Part shown: one piece after another, positions 13,001 to 21,212 of the stretch
How the letters are laid out: the number at the start of each line of letters is the position of its first letter
How positions within the stretch are numbered: the first letter of the stretch is position 1
From: Hippopus hippopus
Taxonomy: Eukaryota; Mollusca; Bivalvia; Cardiida; Cardiidae
NCBI GenBank assembly: GCA_946811185.2
Contig: OX328109.1
Span: 18,698,255-18,762,254 of the forward strand
Length of the DNA: 64,000 bases
Direction: 5' to 3'
Notes under the pieces: model-generated
Told to the model about the DNA's origin: nothing
What the model saw: only the letters and a program-made list of their open reading frames with translations
Databases searched by the model: none
Translations under genes and position numbers: made by a program

Positions 13001-13494
13001 ATGGTGCCTGTGTTTCAACAATACTTGGCCCAGACTATGAAATGTCATGCCCAAGACACACCTATGAAAATCCAGAGCCCAGGATAAAGACCCAACCATT
13101 GGTGTAGCTGTGTCAGCCTTTCACATCAAAGATTCTCAGATCAAAACCTGTGATGAACAGGATCAGTCTTTGGCACCACCCACATAATGGTGCAGTAACT
13201 GGTTAACATTGCCAGAATGAAATCAGCAAGAGTGATTGATAAAAGTTATGAGATTTTGTTTCACAATAGGTGTAAAACAATTATGCTTAAACCAACCCAG
13301 GACTTCTTGAATCCTGATCTTACAGCTTATCCAGTGTGCCATGCAGAACCCGCCATGGAATGTTGTGCCAGATGATGAGAATTGGTTGATCGTTTGATTT
13401 CGTGATAACATTGCAACTTTTTTTTTTCTACTTTTTCAGAAATGCCTTACAGAGAATTCTGGGTGAAGCCAATGGGCACGTTGCTTCCAAGTGA
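1005..13494 (+). CDS. TBL2: TBL2 (transducin beta-like protein 2), 3' eleven coding exons
   Basis: WD40-repeat protein of the TBL2 family, known in vertebrates as an ER membrane-associated beta-propeller linked to PERK stress signalling. Exons read in order: 1005-1056, 3454-3516, 4416-4524, 5715-5814, 7106-7192, 7545-7680, 9292-9341, 10116-10295, 11395-11484, 12287-12383, 13440-13494 (TGA at 13492). All have AG/GT borders and phases that join without a break, giving about 339 residues. Landmark matches to vertebrate TBL2 are NVELDHA, KEDG, INTNHM, VSPCGRF, FTPDVKVWEV, RAFELKGHSA, MASVSKDGTWKFWDT and QDPYLLYTG. The first exon starts with phase-2 bases (AT completing an Asp codon), so the N-terminal membrane anchor and first blade lie upstream of the window. 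The C-terminus is a charged helical tail. Orthology rests on remembered family sequence, not a search. Confidence 0.95.
1265..1495 (-). repeat. MITE-1, reverse copy, diverged
   Basis: Reads 'ctaattttagacttttcg ... aaacattattggaaaaagag ... gtgtggcacaggattaaa'. Orientation is opposite to the 3041 copy. Confidence 0.55.
1834..2646 (+). mobile_element. family B element ('gctccactgg'), ~813 bp
   Basis: Begins TAGCTCCACTGGCC; the 5' hairpin is CTGGCC-AAA-GGCCAG. The body has about three diverged units of ~163 bp marked by 'atagccctggggtc' (near 2094, 2258 and 2421). The 3' end has ccagtggagc, a GGGCCAT/ATGGCCC hairpin and CTCTTGTT. No ORF. Confidence 0.75.
3041..3267 (+). repeat. MITE-1, full length
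   Basis: 227 bp, TTAA to TTAA. Ends TTAACACTTTACCA and GGTAAAGGGTTAA. The central palindrome pairs GGGAAAAGGAGAAAATGCTG with its complement. No coding capacity. Confidence 0.8.
3454..3516 (+). CDS. TBL2: TBL2 coding exon
   Basis: Acceptor after a T-rich tract ending tttgtgcag, donor gtaagt. Encodes FVRGNVELDHATRVKFSPDS. The NVELDHAT and FSPD motifs are diagnostic for TBL2. Confidence 0.93.
3743..3976 (-). repeat. MITE-1, reverse copy
   Basis: Left end 'ctaaccctataacac', core 'ggaaaaaggagaaaatgctg', right end 'gtgtggtaaataattaaa'. Confidence 0.65.
4416..4524 (+). CDS. TBL2: TBL2 coding exon
   Basis: Acceptor attttag, donor gtatag. 109 nt encoding a blade that begins AFVVSLGNSNTLRIF and contains GKKEDGSAV, ending at DFPQ, which matches the vertebrate DFPKKH junction. 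Confidence 0.93.
4741..4938 (-). repeat. MITE-1, reverse copy
   Basis: From gttaacaaaattttagat to tatggtaaaggcttaatt, with the core palindrome degraded by a C-run. Confidence 0.6.
5061..5455. repeat. 'attcaccaa' MITE split by MITE-1
   Basis: Outer termini 'gtattcaccaaccattc' and 'agttggtgaatac' are inverted repeats. The interior keeps the palindrome attggctcagtttagccaat. The MITE-1 at 5108-5335 interrupts it at TTAA. Other copies: 6335, 7278 and 32186. Confidence 0.65.
5108..5335 (-). repeat. MITE-1, full length, nested
   Basis: 228 bp between TTAA motifs; ends TTAACTCTTTACCA and TGGTAAAGGGTTAA. It is inserted in the 'attcaccaa' MITE, so it is the younger of the two. Confidence 0.8.
5480..5706 (-). 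repeat. MITE-1, reverse copy, abutting TBL2 exon
   Basis: Runs from 'ctctgtaccaaacaac' to 'gtgtggtaaaggcttaac', with an asymmetric central palindrome. Ends about 10 bp before the splice acceptor at 5714. Confidence 0.65.
5715..5814 (+). CDS. TBL2: TBL2 coding exon
   Basis: Acceptor tatttcag, donor gtaaga. Encodes KHTAEIIHIGIASNGKF then IMSCSADTAIIVWSIKG, a complete WD strand pair. The acceptor lies only about 10 bp after the end of a MITE-1 copy (5480-5706). Confidence 0.93.
5870..6000 (+). repeat. MITE-1, partial
   Basis: Central palindrome only (aaaaggagaaaatcctggtt and complement), with 'tttctactctttcaataaca' on the right. Confidence 0.5.
6026..6334 (+). mobile_element. tRNA-derived SINE, near full length
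   Basis: The head has a pol III A-box-like 'tggtagtactgttggtag' and a B box 'ggtttgaaccc', with GGCCGAG/CTCGGCC ends pairing as an acceptor-like stem. The body ends 'aacggcattaaacaccaaac' followed by an (AATC)-type tail (aatcaatca). The 88-codon open frame across it is incidental. Confidence 0.75.
6335..6562. repeat. 'attcaccaa' MITE
   Basis: Starts at agggcctatatccaccaacc, ends gaatggttggccc. The centre holds gattagccaataag and gctaatcag, an inverted pair. Sits directly after the SINE tail. Confidence 0.6.
6766..6992 (-). repeat. MITE-1, full length
   Basis: 227 bp, TTAACCCCTGTACC to GGTAGAGGGTTAA, with core gtgggaaaaggagaaaatga. Lies 113 bp upstream of the TBL2 exon at 7106. Confidence 0.75.
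7106..7192 (+). CDS. TBL2: TBL2 coding exon
   Basis: Acceptor tttttctag, donor gtaaaa. Encodes DVFKEINTNHMTNNFA then TVSPCGRFIAST, one of the most conserved stretches of the family (INTNxM...VSPCGRF). Confidence 0.94.
7278..7456. repeat. 'attcaccaa' MITE
   Basis: Left 'cagtattcaccaacgattct', right 'ttttggttgaatatg', centre gattggctgataggctaaac and its complement gtttagccaatc. Confidence 0.6.
7545..7680 (+). CDS. TBL2: TBL2 coding exon
   Basis: Acceptor gtctaacag, donor gtagga. 136 nt with FTPDVKVWEVSLSKSDEF and RAFELKGHSAGVDSCSF. Phase 2 at both ends. The open minus-strand frame over this exon is a shadow. Confidence 0.94.
7718..7889 (+). repeat. MITE-1, shortened
   Basis: 'ttttaatgaccctgaggaag' to 'ggtatagagttaa'. 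The left ~20 bp is missing. Confidence 0.55.
7951..8008 (+). repeat. ~30-bp tandem repeat (left part)
   Basis: Two units of 'tgcttgcttacagaattcta' followed by acttgta; a third lies at 9032-9062 beyond the mariner-like element. Confidence 0.6.
8008..9032. mobile_element. candidate non-autonomous Tc1/mariner-like element
   Basis: Termini TGAGGTATGTCTGTAAAGTT and, on the other strand, CAAGGGTTGTCAGGAAAGTT are imperfect inverted repeats extending through TTTGCA(G/C)ACTGTT. Both are flanked by TA. The ~1.0-kb interior has no recognisable transposase: open frames at 8027-8434 (+) and 8445-8858 (-) show no D,D,E/D motif. It is inserted in a short tandem repeat (tgcttgcttacagaa...) present on both sides. 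Confidence 0.55.
9292..9341 (+). CDS. TBL2: TBL2 coding exon (50 nt)
   Basis: Acceptor cctttcag, donor gtgagt. Small exon encoding MASVSKDGTWKFWDTN, near-identical to the vertebrate MASVSKDGTWKLWDTD strand. Confidence 0.94.
9342..10115 (+). other. TBL2 intron, no recognisable element
   Basis: 774 bp of AT-rich intron between two TBL2 exons. I see no gene, hairpin or known repeat in it. Confidence 0.6.
10116..10295 (+). CDS. TBL2: TBL2 coding exon
   Basis: Acceptor tttttcag, donor gtatgt. 180 nt encoding RYDMNQDPYLLYTGSLQ, then LSPDGRTVAVAQDSSIYVC and an acidic ENVHS end. The frame stays open past the donor into the intron, but conservation stops at the donor. Confidence 0.92.
10310..10440 (+). 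repeat. MITE-1, degenerate centre
   Basis: 'ttttaacaactcaaggaaga', core gtgggaaatggggacagtgc, then agcttttcccacattttctt. Confidence 0.45.
10569..10741 (+). repeat. MITE-1, degenerate
   Basis: 'ttttaatgacccagagggta', core ccatgggaaaaggagacgtt, right end ttgtctagtaaacagttaac. Confidence 0.5.
11395..11484 (+). CDS. TBL2: TBL2 coding exon
   Basis: Acceptor gataaacag, donor gtaagt. Encodes TSVQIGFDNSGKYLLTAGDK then HVLVLHNVTG, matching the last WD blade (SFDITGRFLASCGDRAVRLFHN). Confidence 0.91.
11595..11815 (+). repeat. MITE-1 copy
   Basis: 'gccctttaccaaacaatcct' at the left, strong palindrome gcgggaaagggagaaaatgc / cattttctccttttcc. The right end is degraded. Confidence 0.6.
12038..12240 (-). 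repeat. MITE-1, very degenerate
   Basis: TTAACTCTTGCCATA start, 'gtacctatattgaaagtatt' and 'ttttccttttcccagaatat'. It ends about 45 bp before the TBL2 exon at 12287; an open frame here runs into that exon only by chance. Confidence 0.45.
12287..12383 (+). CDS. TBL2: TBL2 coding exon
   Basis: Acceptor cttcacacag, donor gtaagg. Encodes a lysine/glutamate-rich helix (YKATIQELLVLEKKAATNAL, then KQRIKSQIDDA) matching the C-terminal helical tail of TBL2. Confidence 0.87.
12405..12810 (-). repeat. MITE-1 split by a ~140-bp hairpin insertion
   Basis: The left part (ttccaaacaacaaaatgtta) and right part (gggaaaggagaaaatgctgg ... gatgaagggttag) are separated by 12512-12652, whose ends gtgggtgaaagt and actttcacccat are inverted repeats. 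Confidence 0.55.
12850..13430 (+). other. TBL2 intron, nothing recognised
   Basis: AT-rich intron sequence with no clear repeat. The open frames at 12913-13107 (+) and 13223-13411 (-) have no family resemblance. Confidence 0.5.
13440..13494 (+). CDS. TBL2: TBL2 last coding exon
   Basis: Acceptor with a long T-tract ending ctttttcag. Completes an Arg codon and reads NALQRILGEANGHVASK then TGA. It continues the helical tail and is slightly shorter than the vertebrate end. Confidence 0.85.
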
Positions 13495-13559
13495 AGTTTG
13501 ATACCAAAGCATTTTTATGACTATCGTGATCTTTTATAAATGTGTGTACCTCTCCACCA

Positions 13560-13770
13560 CTCAATCGTGACTTCTAAAAACCTTGTCAAAGAAGACTTTA
13601 GATAATATTGTGGTAAAAGGTAAAAGGAGAAGAAGCTGGTAACCAGCATTTTCACATTTTCTCACAATGTTTTCTACCTTATAAAAGACACTTTACATAG
13701 TTTCTGTTGCATTTAAGTTGCAACTGCTTTGGGTTTTGAAAAAGTTTAAATTTTTGTTGTGTGCTTAAAG
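13560..13770 (+). repeat. MITE-1 copy after TBL2
   Basis: 'caatcgtgacttctaaaaac', core ggagaagaagctggtaacca, right part degraded. Probably transcribed in the TBL2 3' UTR. Confidence 0.55.
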
Positions 13771-13775
13771 GGTTT

Positions 13776-13999
13776 TCTCTTGACCAAACAACAAAATTTT
13801 TGACTAGTTCAATTTGAAAGCATTTGCAAACATTTCAAATGTTGTTCAGTTTGTGGAATTTGCTATTGCTAGGATAGAAAACATTGTAGGAAAAGAAGAA
13901 AATGCTGGTTACAAGCATTTTCTTCTTTTCCCACAATTTTTTCAGAAGTACCTTTTCCCAGGGTATTCAAAACACAGGATTATTTGGTAATGGGTTAAT
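13776..13999 (-). repeat. MITE-1, reverse, nearly complete
   Basis: 'ctcttgaccaaacaacaaaa' to 'tatttggtaatgggttaa', core aggaaaagaagaaaatgctg. Confidence 0.65.
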
Positions 14000-14069
14000 A
14001 TTTTTCCATTGAATCAACTGAAAGGGCTTATTTGCCTGTGAGAAAAAAATTCTACGAAGTTCATGTTAT

Positions 14070-14285
14070 TCCTTTGGCAAACAGTCCAGAGTTTTATCAA
14101 CACCGAGGAAAAAGGCTTTCAGAAACATTGTGGGATATTAGAACATTCTGTTAGCCAGCTCTTCTCCTTTTCTCACAAAATTCTGTTACTGTTCGACAAA
14201 TCCTTTTATTTAAGATACATTTGTTGTCTGCAAATGCTTTCACTGTCAACAATTCTAAAATTTTGTTGTCTGGTAAAGAAATAAA
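14070..14285 (+). repeat. MITE-1 copy
   Basis: 'cctttggcaaacagtccaga' to 'gttgtctggtaaagaaataa'. The palindrome is weakened. Confidence 0.55.
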
Positions 14286-15181
14286 GGCTGTTTGACCAGG
14301 GTTATCTCAATATATCTTACAATGTAGATCCGAGAGCACACTGCATGTTTTGTGCAGCTGATCTGGATCTGCACCAATATTGAAGACCTTATGTTACTAA
14401 TAGTGTTTTTAGGTTCAGTTTTTATGTAACTTCATTAATGCTGTCTCAGATTTGTAGCTTCTCTCACATGTACTGAATGCTTTACAAAGAGGTCTTGGCA
14501 ATCAATACAGCTAAAATGTTTGCTATTTCCCCAAGGACTCTAGCTCTTGCTCCCTCTGAAGTTAGTATAGTTGTGTTTAATTGCTTTGTCTTTGTAAAAC
14601 TTGATGAAATACTGCCATTTACTGATAACAAAGGTGTTCAGGCAAATTGAAGAATTTAATAAATCTTGCAAAAATGCATTTTCACTAACATTTTTCTCCT
14701 TTAAACACATTTGAGGTATGTAGATGTCGGAAACATTAGTGCAAATTGTGAAATAGAATTGTAGATCTGATTTGCAACTGATTGATTTGATAGTGTATTT
14801 GCAATCAATGACCCCTATGCTATTTTACCATATTAGGTATTCCTTTTGTCAGAATTTAAGTATTAACCCTATATCACACAATTACAAATTTTAACAATCA
14901 GAGACAGAAAGCTATTTGGACGCCAGCATATCCTCTTTTTCCCTCAATGCTTTCAAATTTGACATGTCATCAGTACTGTGCGCAGAATTATTTCACTGTC
15001 AGCTTTTTCTGAATTTATAGATAAGATTTATACAATGTTGAGTGGTTAGGCAGAAAAAGGTTCTTGCCAAAATCATTTCCATTCAGAGGTAGCTATTACC
15101 TCATGAAACAGTTTAATAGCAGCTAAATTTGAATTTCCCTGTAGAATATGAATACATATAATTGACTTGGAATAAGGTTTA

Positions 15182-15338
15182 GCCCCTTACCAATCAATCC
15201 TGTGTTTGATAGCCACAAGAAAGAATGCTTTTGAAAACATTGTGATGAAAGGAGAAAATGCTGATTATGTTTAGTCACATAGATATGTCATCCACAAATG
15301 CTATTAATTTGGACAATTCTGTTTTTGACGACTGTTAA
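15182..15338 (+). repeat. MITE-1, internally deleted
   Basis: 'cccttaccaatcaatcctgt' to 'gacgactgttaa'. Half of the palindrome is missing. Shares its right TTAA with the next copy. Confidence 0.55.
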
Positions 15339-15571
15339 CTCTTTAGCAAACAACACTGAATTTTAGACTTTACTAAATTGAAAGCATTTACAGGCGATAA
15401 TTTAAATGTGGCTCAAATGAAGTCATTTGACTTAAATAGGGTAGAAAACATTGTTAAAAAGGAAAAAAAAAAAGCAGGTTACCAGCATTTTCTCCTATGT
15501 CCAAAAAGTTTTAAAAGCTTTCGTACTCAACTAGAGTTGTTAAAAGTCAGGATCGTGTGGTAACAGGTTAA
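15335..15571 (-). repeat. MITE-1, full length
   Basis: TTAACTCTTTAGCA to GTGGTAACAGGTTAA, core with an A-run (aaggaaaaaaaaaaagcagg). Abuts the previous copy at one TTAA. Confidence 0.7.
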
Positions 15572-15767
15572 AGCAAATAGGCGCGTGAAATCACTGTGGT
15601 ACAACAAAAAAGAAATAGCTGATATTGAGCTATTTCTCCTTTTACAACAATGTTTTTAACAGTGATCTGCCTCGTGTCAACTGCAGTCATTATTCTGTAA
15701 AAGAAGATGTTTTATTGAAAGATTAGATATTAAGGTCTCATCATGCATCTTGTCCTTCTTTCTTTTC

Positions 15768-15965
15768 ACTCTGTACCAGAAGACAAAATCTCAGACTTTG
15801 CCCAAGTTGAAGGCATTCACAGGCAACAAGGCAACTCTGTACCAGAAGACAAAATCTCATACTTTGCCCAAGTTGAAGGCATTCACAGGCAACAAGGCAA
15901 ATGTGTCTCAAATGATTTAGTTTGTGTTTTGAAGGCTAGAAAACATTGTGGGAAATTGAGAAAAT
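15768..15965 (-). repeat. MITE-1 with internal 66-bp tandem duplication
   Basis: The left segment 'tctgtaccagaagacaaaat' with the following 66 bp occurs twice in a row (15770-15835 and 15836-15901) with one or two differences, then the core gtgggaaattgagaaaatct. The right half is missing. Confidence 0.65.
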
Positions 15966-16310
15966 CTCCTTAAAGAGTTTAATAGAGTCATCAGCTATAA
16001 AGGCAACAGATGTCACATTCAGATAATAATGTCACTTTTTGCCAATTTAGTGCTAGCTTCATGTTGATGAGATTTATTATAACATAGGGTAACCCTGTAC
16101 ATTTTGAGAGTAAGACAAGTGATATTCTATGATTTGAATTTCAGAGAGTAAATCTTTTTTTTTTATTAATACAGATGTTGGTGAATGAAGAAATATATAA
16201 CAATTTGTAATTTCTTATTTGTCTTTTTAATTTGAAATTGTTATTGAAATTTTTGAAGCATTTTTCATTAACAATCGATTGCGAAATAAATGAAATTTGC
16301 ATTTTTCACC

Positions 16311-16316
16311 AATAAA
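16311..16316 (+). promoter_or_regulatory. possible TBL2 poly(A) signal (AATAAA)
   Basis: Canonical AATAAA in a repeat-poor AT-rich stretch 2.8 kb after the TBL2 stop; another AATAAA lies at 14658-14663. Which one is used cannot be told from sequence. Confidence 0.25.
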
Positions 16317-16384
16317 GGGGACAAATATTGCAAGGTAAAAGCTGTTCTGCTTTTTACATACTTCTAGGCAGTAGTCCACTTTAA

Positions 16385-16600
16385 CTGTTAACTAGACCAG
16401 AGCCCCAGATAAGAGGGATTGATGGTTTTCTAAATCCATAAGTTCTCTTCCAACCCCTATGTTGTGGGTAATCATTAGAATCTTCTCGATGAGACGATTC
16501 TAATGGGTACCCACAACATAGGGTTTAGTGGAAAATAATTAATATTTTTAATTTCGAAATCAAAATCACCCCCTCTACCTGGAGCTCTGTAGACTACAGA
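16385..16600. repeat. hairpin element with nested inverted repeats
   Basis: Inner arms CCCTATGTTGTGGGTA and TACCCACAACATAGGG with GATTCTAA / TTAGAATC between them. Outer arms 'accagagccccagataaga' and 'ctacctggagctctgt' look weakly inverted. A MITE-like hairpin of ~200 bp. Confidence 0.55.
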
Positions 16601-16800
16601 ATATTAGACTTGTCTATTTTAAAAGCATTTGCAGATGACAAATGTTACTCAAAACATTTTTTTTTTATCTTCACAAAGGAGAAAACACTGTGGGAAAAAG
16701 AGAAAATGATGGTAACTAGAATTTTCTCCTTTTCCCACCATGTTTTCTCAAGTCCTCATTCTTAGGGTTTTTAAAAAAATTGGATTCTTTTGTTAAACCT
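16595..16800 (-). repeat. MITE-1, reverse copy
   Basis: 'gaatattagacttgtctatt' to 'ggattcttttgttaaac', core gtgggaaaaagagaaaatga. Confidence 0.55.
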
Positions 16801-16890
16801 TCACCACGAAATCCTGAGTTTTGAAGACTCTGAAAAGGAAGGCTCTTGAAAGCAATGTGGGAAAAGGAGAAAGTGACTTGATGGAATGGA
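16795..16890 (+). repeat. MITE-1, left half only
   Basis: TTAAACCTTCACCACGAAAT, then gaaagcaatgtgggaaaagg. The right half is missing. Confidence 0.5.
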
Positions 16891-16899
16891 CTTTTTCAA

Positions 16900-17735
16900 T
16901 CAGGATAAATAGGCAAAATTACTATTTAAAGGTAATTTGGCTTAAATATTTTAACAGAGCAGACAGTTATCAGACTACCTATTTTGTGCAGTCTGATCTT
17001 GATCTACTTACATAATCATCTTAATCTGGGTCCAGTGCTTCGAGGAATAACCCCTTTGGTGAGGAATATAAGAATTTATTATTTTTTTTTTTTTGTGATA
17101 GCTTAAATTACAATTCTTTTATAAATGGATGGATTTTCTTTTTATAGCTTAGAACGAAGAAGCGGATGATGTGGATTTAAGATCGGACTGAATGTTCTAC
17201 AAAGTCTGATCTTGATCTAGACAAACTGCTTAAGCTACTGTTCATGCCTAGGGTAGTGAGAAAGTGAAAGGTTAAATTAAAATTTAAAACCATATAGGTG
17301 GATATTGAAACATGTTTCAAGAGTTTAAAAACATCAAGACACACAGAGAAATTGCTCCAGAGCCATTCCACATTGTTTTCCCACAGGCACCTACAATGTA
17401 TTCTGCATTTGAAAATAATAGGGCAAACAGAGAAATTTCTCACATATCTCAAAATGTTTTATGCTTGTCTTTAAAATCAAGTGTTTAGTAGATATTTGAT
17501 CTTTCTCTGTCAAAGAAAGACCTGTAGGTGAATTAGGAAAAAAAAATCTACTATTCAATTTGTCACAATGCTTTTAGCTCGTCTAAAAATTATGCATTTT
17601 ATTTTTTTATATTTTCATTTTTTTTTCTTTCAGACAGTTTTGATATGATGCAGTCAAAAAACTGCTATTTACATAATGTTAGAGAGCTCTCTGTTTATTT
17701 TAAATGTCTTGTACATCTATCTCATTACCAAAAAA
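16900..17735. other. intergenic, nothing firm
   Basis: AT-rich. Contains fragments of the 'gcagtctgatcttgatct' hairpin family (16988-17005, 17203-17220) but no complete element and no convincing gene. Confidence 0.5.
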
Positions 17736-17739
17736 TCTT

Positions 17740-17875
17740 TTTTATGTACATCCCTGTGGAAGAGGGCTTTTGAAAACACTATGGGAAATGAAGAAAATCC
17801 TGGTGACCAGCATTTTCTCCTTTTCCCACCATGTTTTCTATCTTTGAAAATATCCCTGTCCAGTACATGTAAGGA
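17740..17875 (+). repeat. MITE-1, central part
   Basis: gaagagggcttttgaaaaca, core atgggaaatgaagaaaatcc, then cattttctccttttcccacc. Confidence 0.5.
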
Positions 17876-18039
17876 TACTAACATGGTGTATGGTAACTTT
17901 ATTAAAGTCAATATTTTCCTTATTTTGTCTGATTATACTTTTTCATTTTCCCCCTCAGCTACAATATCCATGTACAATTTTCTTTTATCATCCCTTCAAA
18001 GTTCAATGTTCTTTGAGGTGGTATCTCTGTCCTTTTGAG

Positions 18040-18190
18040 TCAGCAAAGAAATCGTCTTGGGCAAAGCATTTCAGACCCCAGTCGAGTACTTATGAAATCT
18101 GGGAAATACCCTCAGTACATGATAAAGTGAGCTGTTGTTGTGATATTACTGAAATACTGTTGATTGATGGTAAAACACCATTCTGACAAA
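18040..18190 (+). mobile_element. SINE tail (same family as 32575-32812)
   Basis: Shares 'cttgggcaaa', 'gtgagctgttgttgtgatat' and 'gaaat.ctgttga' with the SINE at 32575. The tRNA-like head is absent, as in a 5'-truncated copy. Confidence 0.6.
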
Positions 18191-18780
18191 GCTAACCAGT
18201 GATTCTCACATGTCAATTTGAAATTTGCTAACCCATTGCAGAACAAACTTGTTTTAAACATGTTGAAAACTGTCTGCTGAAAGTGACTCTAGTGAGAAAT
18301 ATTGCTAGCGAGGTAACACATGTTTAAATGACATGTAAAATGTGTTTGAAAAAAAAATTCAACTTATTCTTTTGATCAAATTTTTTCCACAATGTTTTCA
18401 AAAAATGGTGTGCTGCTAGTATCTTAAGTTGTCCTGGTAAAGTAATGAATTTAACATGCTACCAAACGATCATGTGTTTTAATAATGTTGAAAACAGTGT
18501 TAAACAACACCGTCCCCCACACAGTGGCAGTGATGTGATTATGAAAAATACTGCAATGGAATCACCATACTCTTACCTTTACTAAGTGACTCCATGCTTC
18601 CTCAACCATGAAAGTATAGCTTCTGAGAACATAGTTGGAAAAAAAGACATGCAGGTAACCCAAGGCAAATATTGTTTTAGCAGCATTTACAATGTCTGCA
18701 AATGTTTTTTCAAACTGGACAAGTCTTGGGGTTCAGATTTCTTGAAGGAAAAGGACTTTCACAATAAGAGGTGTAGTATA
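18190..18780. other. intergenic, no recognised element
   Basis: AT-rich sequence with isolated MITE-1-like phrases (ttttttccacaatgttttca near 18380) but no boundaries. Confidence 0.4.
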
Positions 18781-18789
18781 CAGTGCGCA

Positions 18790-19010
18790 GACTTACCAGG
18801 AAACAAAATTTTAGACTTGTTCAAATCCAAAACACATTCAGATGTGGTAGGATTTGTCTTTGGACATATATAGAAAATTTTAGGAAAAGGAGAAAATGCT
18901 TGTTACCATCATTTTCTCACATTGTATTCAAAATTCCCTTTACGCTGTTAAAACTTGGGATTGCTTGGTACATGCTCAAAAAAAAAAAAAAAAAAAAAAA
19001 ATAATAATAA
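18790..19010 (-). repeat. MITE-1, reverse, followed by A-tract
   Basis: 'taccaggaaacaaaatttta' to 'gggattgcttggtacatg', then A(22) and ATAATAATAATA at 18978-19011. Confidence 0.55.
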
Positions 19011-20263
19011 TAACCATGACAATTAGTTACTGTCCATTGCTGTTAATGCTTGTACAATTGATTCCAAGATGTTGGATGTTAAATATTTTTTCTGGGCAGT
19101 GCATGCTGGAAAATCACCTATATAATTTCCTTGAACTGGGACCCTTTGTATCTCCCGAAAACTGACCTATTGGCTCATATAAATATACACAACTGGTAAC
19201 CAGTTCATAACTACCTGCAGCCACTGGTCGGTATGACATGGGTAAGACATACCCCGCAATTATGTGACTTGCATTATATAGTGCTCTTTTTTAATCAGGG
19301 ATTTTTTTTTTTTTAATTAACAGCTCTGATCATTAATGGAGTAAGCTTTGGTAAGTTTTTGGATATCATCCAAATTGGCTTTCAAAGAGTCTTTCAAAGT
19401 TCCACATATTCAAAAACATCCATGATGCAGCACAAACTGTCTTGAAACACTGAATCGATTCCGATGTCCGGAACCAACTCATAGAAAACTTAGACTACTC
19501 CCCACTTCCGGTAAGTTATCACGACGAGCCAGCTTCACTTTGCATTTCATTATTGACCTTGAAAATAGGGTAAAGTAATCACTGTCATTCATTTTTAATT
19601 TTGTAAGTAGAAGGATATTGCTTTATTGCCACGAGTTACAAGGTTTTCCGCAACAGAAATTTATTTGTAAACTTGAACAATCCAATTCTACTTTGTTGGG
19701 ATTGTCCAGTGCTCCCTTCGACATCCATGCGTCCGTAGACACATGTTTTTGTCTGTTTTTAGAACGACCAACATTTTTTATCCTATTCTTATCTAGTGTA
19801 AAATGGCAGGGTTTGAAGTTACTTGTTACCCTTATTGACAAATTTATTTCAGATCATTCAGGAAACCTACACAAAAATTAATTGCCATGAAAAGTAGATC
19901 GCTGCAGAAAAACCGCGGAAACACATGACAACAAAATGTCCCTTTGACATTGTCCGATCAGAGTTACATCAGACTGCTTTCTCAGCTTTTATAATGACCT
20001 TTGGCAGTAATTTTTACATGAATATCTGTATAAAACATTTTTTAATTTTAAATAATCAGTATGGATTGCGTTATGTCTAGTTTGGAACCATTAATGTCAT
20101 CTAGCGTGACATCTTACCAGCAGATTTTGAGCCCAGTAGTAAATGTACCCTTGAAATAAAAAGCCAGTGGGAACACCGAAGTTTGATTACTGAAACAGAT
20201 TCTGTGACTATAATCTGTATAGTCACTTGGGTTTGATAAGCTACTGTCTTCTTGATCGAAACT
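19010..20263 (+). promoter_or_regulatory. low-repeat region, probable MGST3 promoter / 5' UTR
   Basis: About 1.2 kb with few recognisable repeats, in contrast to its surroundings, and more CpG dinucleotides than the flanks (19450-19520, 19900-19930). An ETS-like CCACTTCCG is followed directly by a good splice donor (GTAAGT at 19510-19515), which could end a non-coding first exon spliced to the acceptor at 21212. The placement is inference: the first coding exon of MGST3 has its own acceptor, so an upstream 5' UTR exon must exist. Confidence 0.35.
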
Positions 20264-20381
20264 ATGGTGGCGGCTCCGTCTGCAATTCAAAATGACAGTT
20301 CTTTGATGAAATTTTGGGTAAATCTGGCCATTATTCAACAGGATAGAGGTCAAATAATTTCAAGTAGATTTGGTCCTAAAG
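20264..20381 (+). CDS. candidate first exon or upstream ORF, function unknown
   Basis: An ATG opens 39 codons (MVAAPSAIQNDSS at the start, QDRGQIISSRFGPK at the end) running to a plausible donor (AAAG then GTAAATG). The composition looks protein-like and the region is free of repeats. If spliced to the MGST3 exon at 21213 the frame stops after one more residue, so it would be a 40-residue upstream ORF in the MGST3 leader. Alternatively it is the first exon of another transcript whose later exons I cannot find. I do not recognise the protein. Confidence 0.3.
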
Positions 20382-20963
20382 GTAAATGAAGTTCTTATGG
20401 TTAATTGTAGCAGAGAGATCTGGTTAACTACATAGAACTAAGTTGGTACAAAAGAATAATAAAATTTGAAAGATAGATAAATGTTAAAGGATAAATCAGT
20501 TTGTATACGTTTAAATATTTGGATTAAATTACTCTCTGCAGAACTCGCACCCTTACAAATATGTGGATGTAGTGAATGCTTACTCACAAAGATGGCAAAT
20601 AAGACAGGTTGAACTGTACCATCAGTGTCAGAATTGTGCAGTATTTTTTTCTTTGTGCAGTGAAGGCAAAACACAAAGGAACTTATTACCCTTTTAGGGG
20701 CTTGCACAAAATTGTAGCAATATAGCTGCCGTAGAATTATTTACATCTTGGTTTGCAACCTTGTAGCCTTGGTAAACACTTAAGAAAAAACATTTTATTT
20801 TTCACTTTTGTGTCCAGTCAGGTACTCATCTATCTCTTGCTTTATTGACAGTGAAATTGAAAGTGATGTCAATTCATAAATTTCATAGTTTGTTCCTGTT
20901 TAAATTTCTTGAAAGAAATATTTTGTTTCAGACTTATTTGAGCTCCAAACATGCTCAAGTTTT

Positions 20964-21181
20964 TTAACTCTTTACCACATAATGACAACTTTAACAAAGC
21001 CGAGGAAGAAGCTTTTTGAAAATATTGTAGGAAAAGGAAAAAATGCTGGTAACCAGCATTTTCTCCTATTCCCACAGTTTTCTATTCAATCAAAGAAAAA
21101 TTTGATCTACTATGAAATTGTTGTCTTCAAATGGTTTCAGTTTGGATATGTCTAAAATTTTGTCGTGTGGTAAAGGGTTAA
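20964..21181 (+). repeat. MITE-1, full length, just upstream of MGST3 coding exon 1
   Basis: TTAACTCTTTACCA to GTGTGGTAAAGGGTTAA, core taggaaaaggaaaaaatgct. Ends 31 bp before the exon at 21213. Confidence 0.75.
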
Positions 21182-21212
21182 ACTGATTGGGTTAAGCTTG
21201 ATTTTTGTACAG

